A stretch of DNA of 64,000 nt from the NCBI RefSeq assembly GCF_032062135.1, contig NC_092860.1:1340063-1404062 (forward strand), read 5' to 3'. The notes below the pieces were generated by a model. It did no database searches. It had not been told where the DNA came from and saw only the letters and a program-made list of their open reading frames with translations. The stretch is from Pyxicephalus adspersus (Eukaryota > Chordata > Amphibia > Anura > Pyxicephalidae). Shown here piece by piece: positions 62,937-64,000 of this stretch (positions are counted from its first letter, which is position 1; every line of letters starts with the position of its first letter). Made by a program: the position numbers and the translations under genes.

Positions 62937-64000
62937 GTAGGTGATGAGACCTCACACACACAGGGCTGAGCTGGGTCAAACAGGTTTTTTTTGTTTCTCT
63001 GAATTATAAATCGAAAAAATAAATACAATAATTAATAATTATACAGCTCATGATCTTCAGCTCAGATTGATCTATAAGTAGGGGCCATGCATGCAACAAT
63101 ACAAATCCACAGCATAGATAAAAAACAAATCAAATTGTTCAGATCATTAGGTTAGAAAAATTGCATCAGGACATTTTCTGCTTTAACCTAAGGATTTAAT
63201 TTTTTTTCTGCTTGGCTGCTGGATGGAGTTGCTGGGGAATATCGGGCCACTCTCCATCACACGATGGACAGGGTCAGCCAAGGCCGAGTCCAATATCACA
63301 AATCGTAACCGTATACTGTACTGCTCCGAAGCAGGAGCCAAATCTGCAACAGATCTGTCCAATCACAGCAAATGCCAAAACTAACAGGCGGGAGGAGCTG
63401 GCTGCACTGTCTGACAGACTGTGGGAACAATCACAAGAGAGCTGCCATTGTGTGCCAGGTGTACGGTCTTCTCTTCCATCTTGGCTGCTTGGTATCTGTG
63501 CCACTTTCCAGACCTGGCAGCCCATACAACTATTCCCAGAAGATGATTTAGTAGATTAAGAGCAATAAGGAACACTCCACTACTTTAATAAATCTTGCAG
63601 TTGTAATTCACCTTATCATTGAGAGAGCAGTTTACTTAGCAGAGTCCGTCCATCCATCCTGTCCAGGAGAATGTGCACTGAGGAGCACAGAGGGTCCCCT
63701 GAATATCGCCTCCTAGGGATTTGCCTGTTATACCCCAGCACAATGTTTCACACCAGTGGTCCCAGTTTAAATGCACCTTCTGTCTTTTTCTACCCAATTA
63801 TTTTGCAATCAGAATAGCCCCCTCCTCCATTACCCGTGGTTTACAGTTGGATTTCCCCTCTACAACCTCCTACATACAGGGCAGGGTTCATTCTTTGTAT
63901 AGGGTCAGCCATGGCCTGCTGTGTGTTTGCAGCAAGCAAACAAACAGAGATACAGGTTAGGGACTAGGACACAATGACGTATCACTTAGAGATGAAAGGC
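62937..64000. other. Intron 36, partial, runs off the window
   Basis: The next expected coding block (the helix region after REEK in the C-terminal domain) is not found here, so the following exon is beyond 64000. No repeat family was recognised. Confidence 0.6.

Noticed and set aside
1..64000. tRNA, rRNA or other structured RNA genes
   Set aside because: None was recognised by eye. A covariance-model scan (tRNAscan-SE, Rfam) would be needed to exclude small ones.

Overview
The window is vertebrate nuclear DNA, most likely from a frog (Anura). It holds one long intron-rich gene on the + strand, with about 6.5 kb of coding sequence spread over some 61 kb. The frog assignment is inference. It rests on repeats I recognise as typical of ranoid frog introns: degraded Tc1/mariner copies, L2-like LINE tails with the 'gtaagctcttcggggcaggg' signature, and a CR1-like LINE 3' end. 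It also rests on how vertebrate-like the encoded protein is. There is no bacterial, organellar or viral gene content.

The gene encodes an axonemal outer-arm dynein heavy chain of the beta type (DNAH9/DNAH17/DNAH11 group), and DNAH9 is my best call. I placed 36 consecutive internal exons (1551-62936), all with GT..AG introns and matching phases. Joined, they give 6549 nt, which is exactly 2183 codons, with no stop or frameshift seen. The segment starts at the end of AAA1 and runs through AAA2 (exons 2-7), AAA3 (8-12), AAA4 (13-17), stalk coil 1, the microtubule-binding domain and coil 2 (18-22), AAA5 with its strut or buttress (22-29), AAA6 (30-33) and part of the C-terminal domain (33-36). 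About 2000 N-terminal and 270-280 C-terminal residues lie outside the window, as do the promoter, start and stop codons.

The introns carry the rest of the structure. There are at least seven Tc1/mariner-like remnants, all with the transposase strand antisense to the dynein gene. There are LINE remnants of two types: L2-like at 23930-24755 and 38600-39110 plus isolated tails, and CR1-like at 34265-34960. There is one MITE-like element with terminal inverted repeats (7691-7987). There are about ten tandem arrays with units of 29, 30, 31, 39, 55, 60 and 76 bp. Two arrays are broken by assembly gaps (N at 21575-22227 and 56853-57068), and at least two arrays grew inside transposons.

I found no second protein gene, RNA gene, CRISPR array or novel biochemical system. 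The points most worth a second look are the minisatellite born inside a Tc1 transposase, the one-sided orientation of the Tc1 copies, the perfect inverted repeats, and arrays that stay open in several reading frames and would mislead gene finders.
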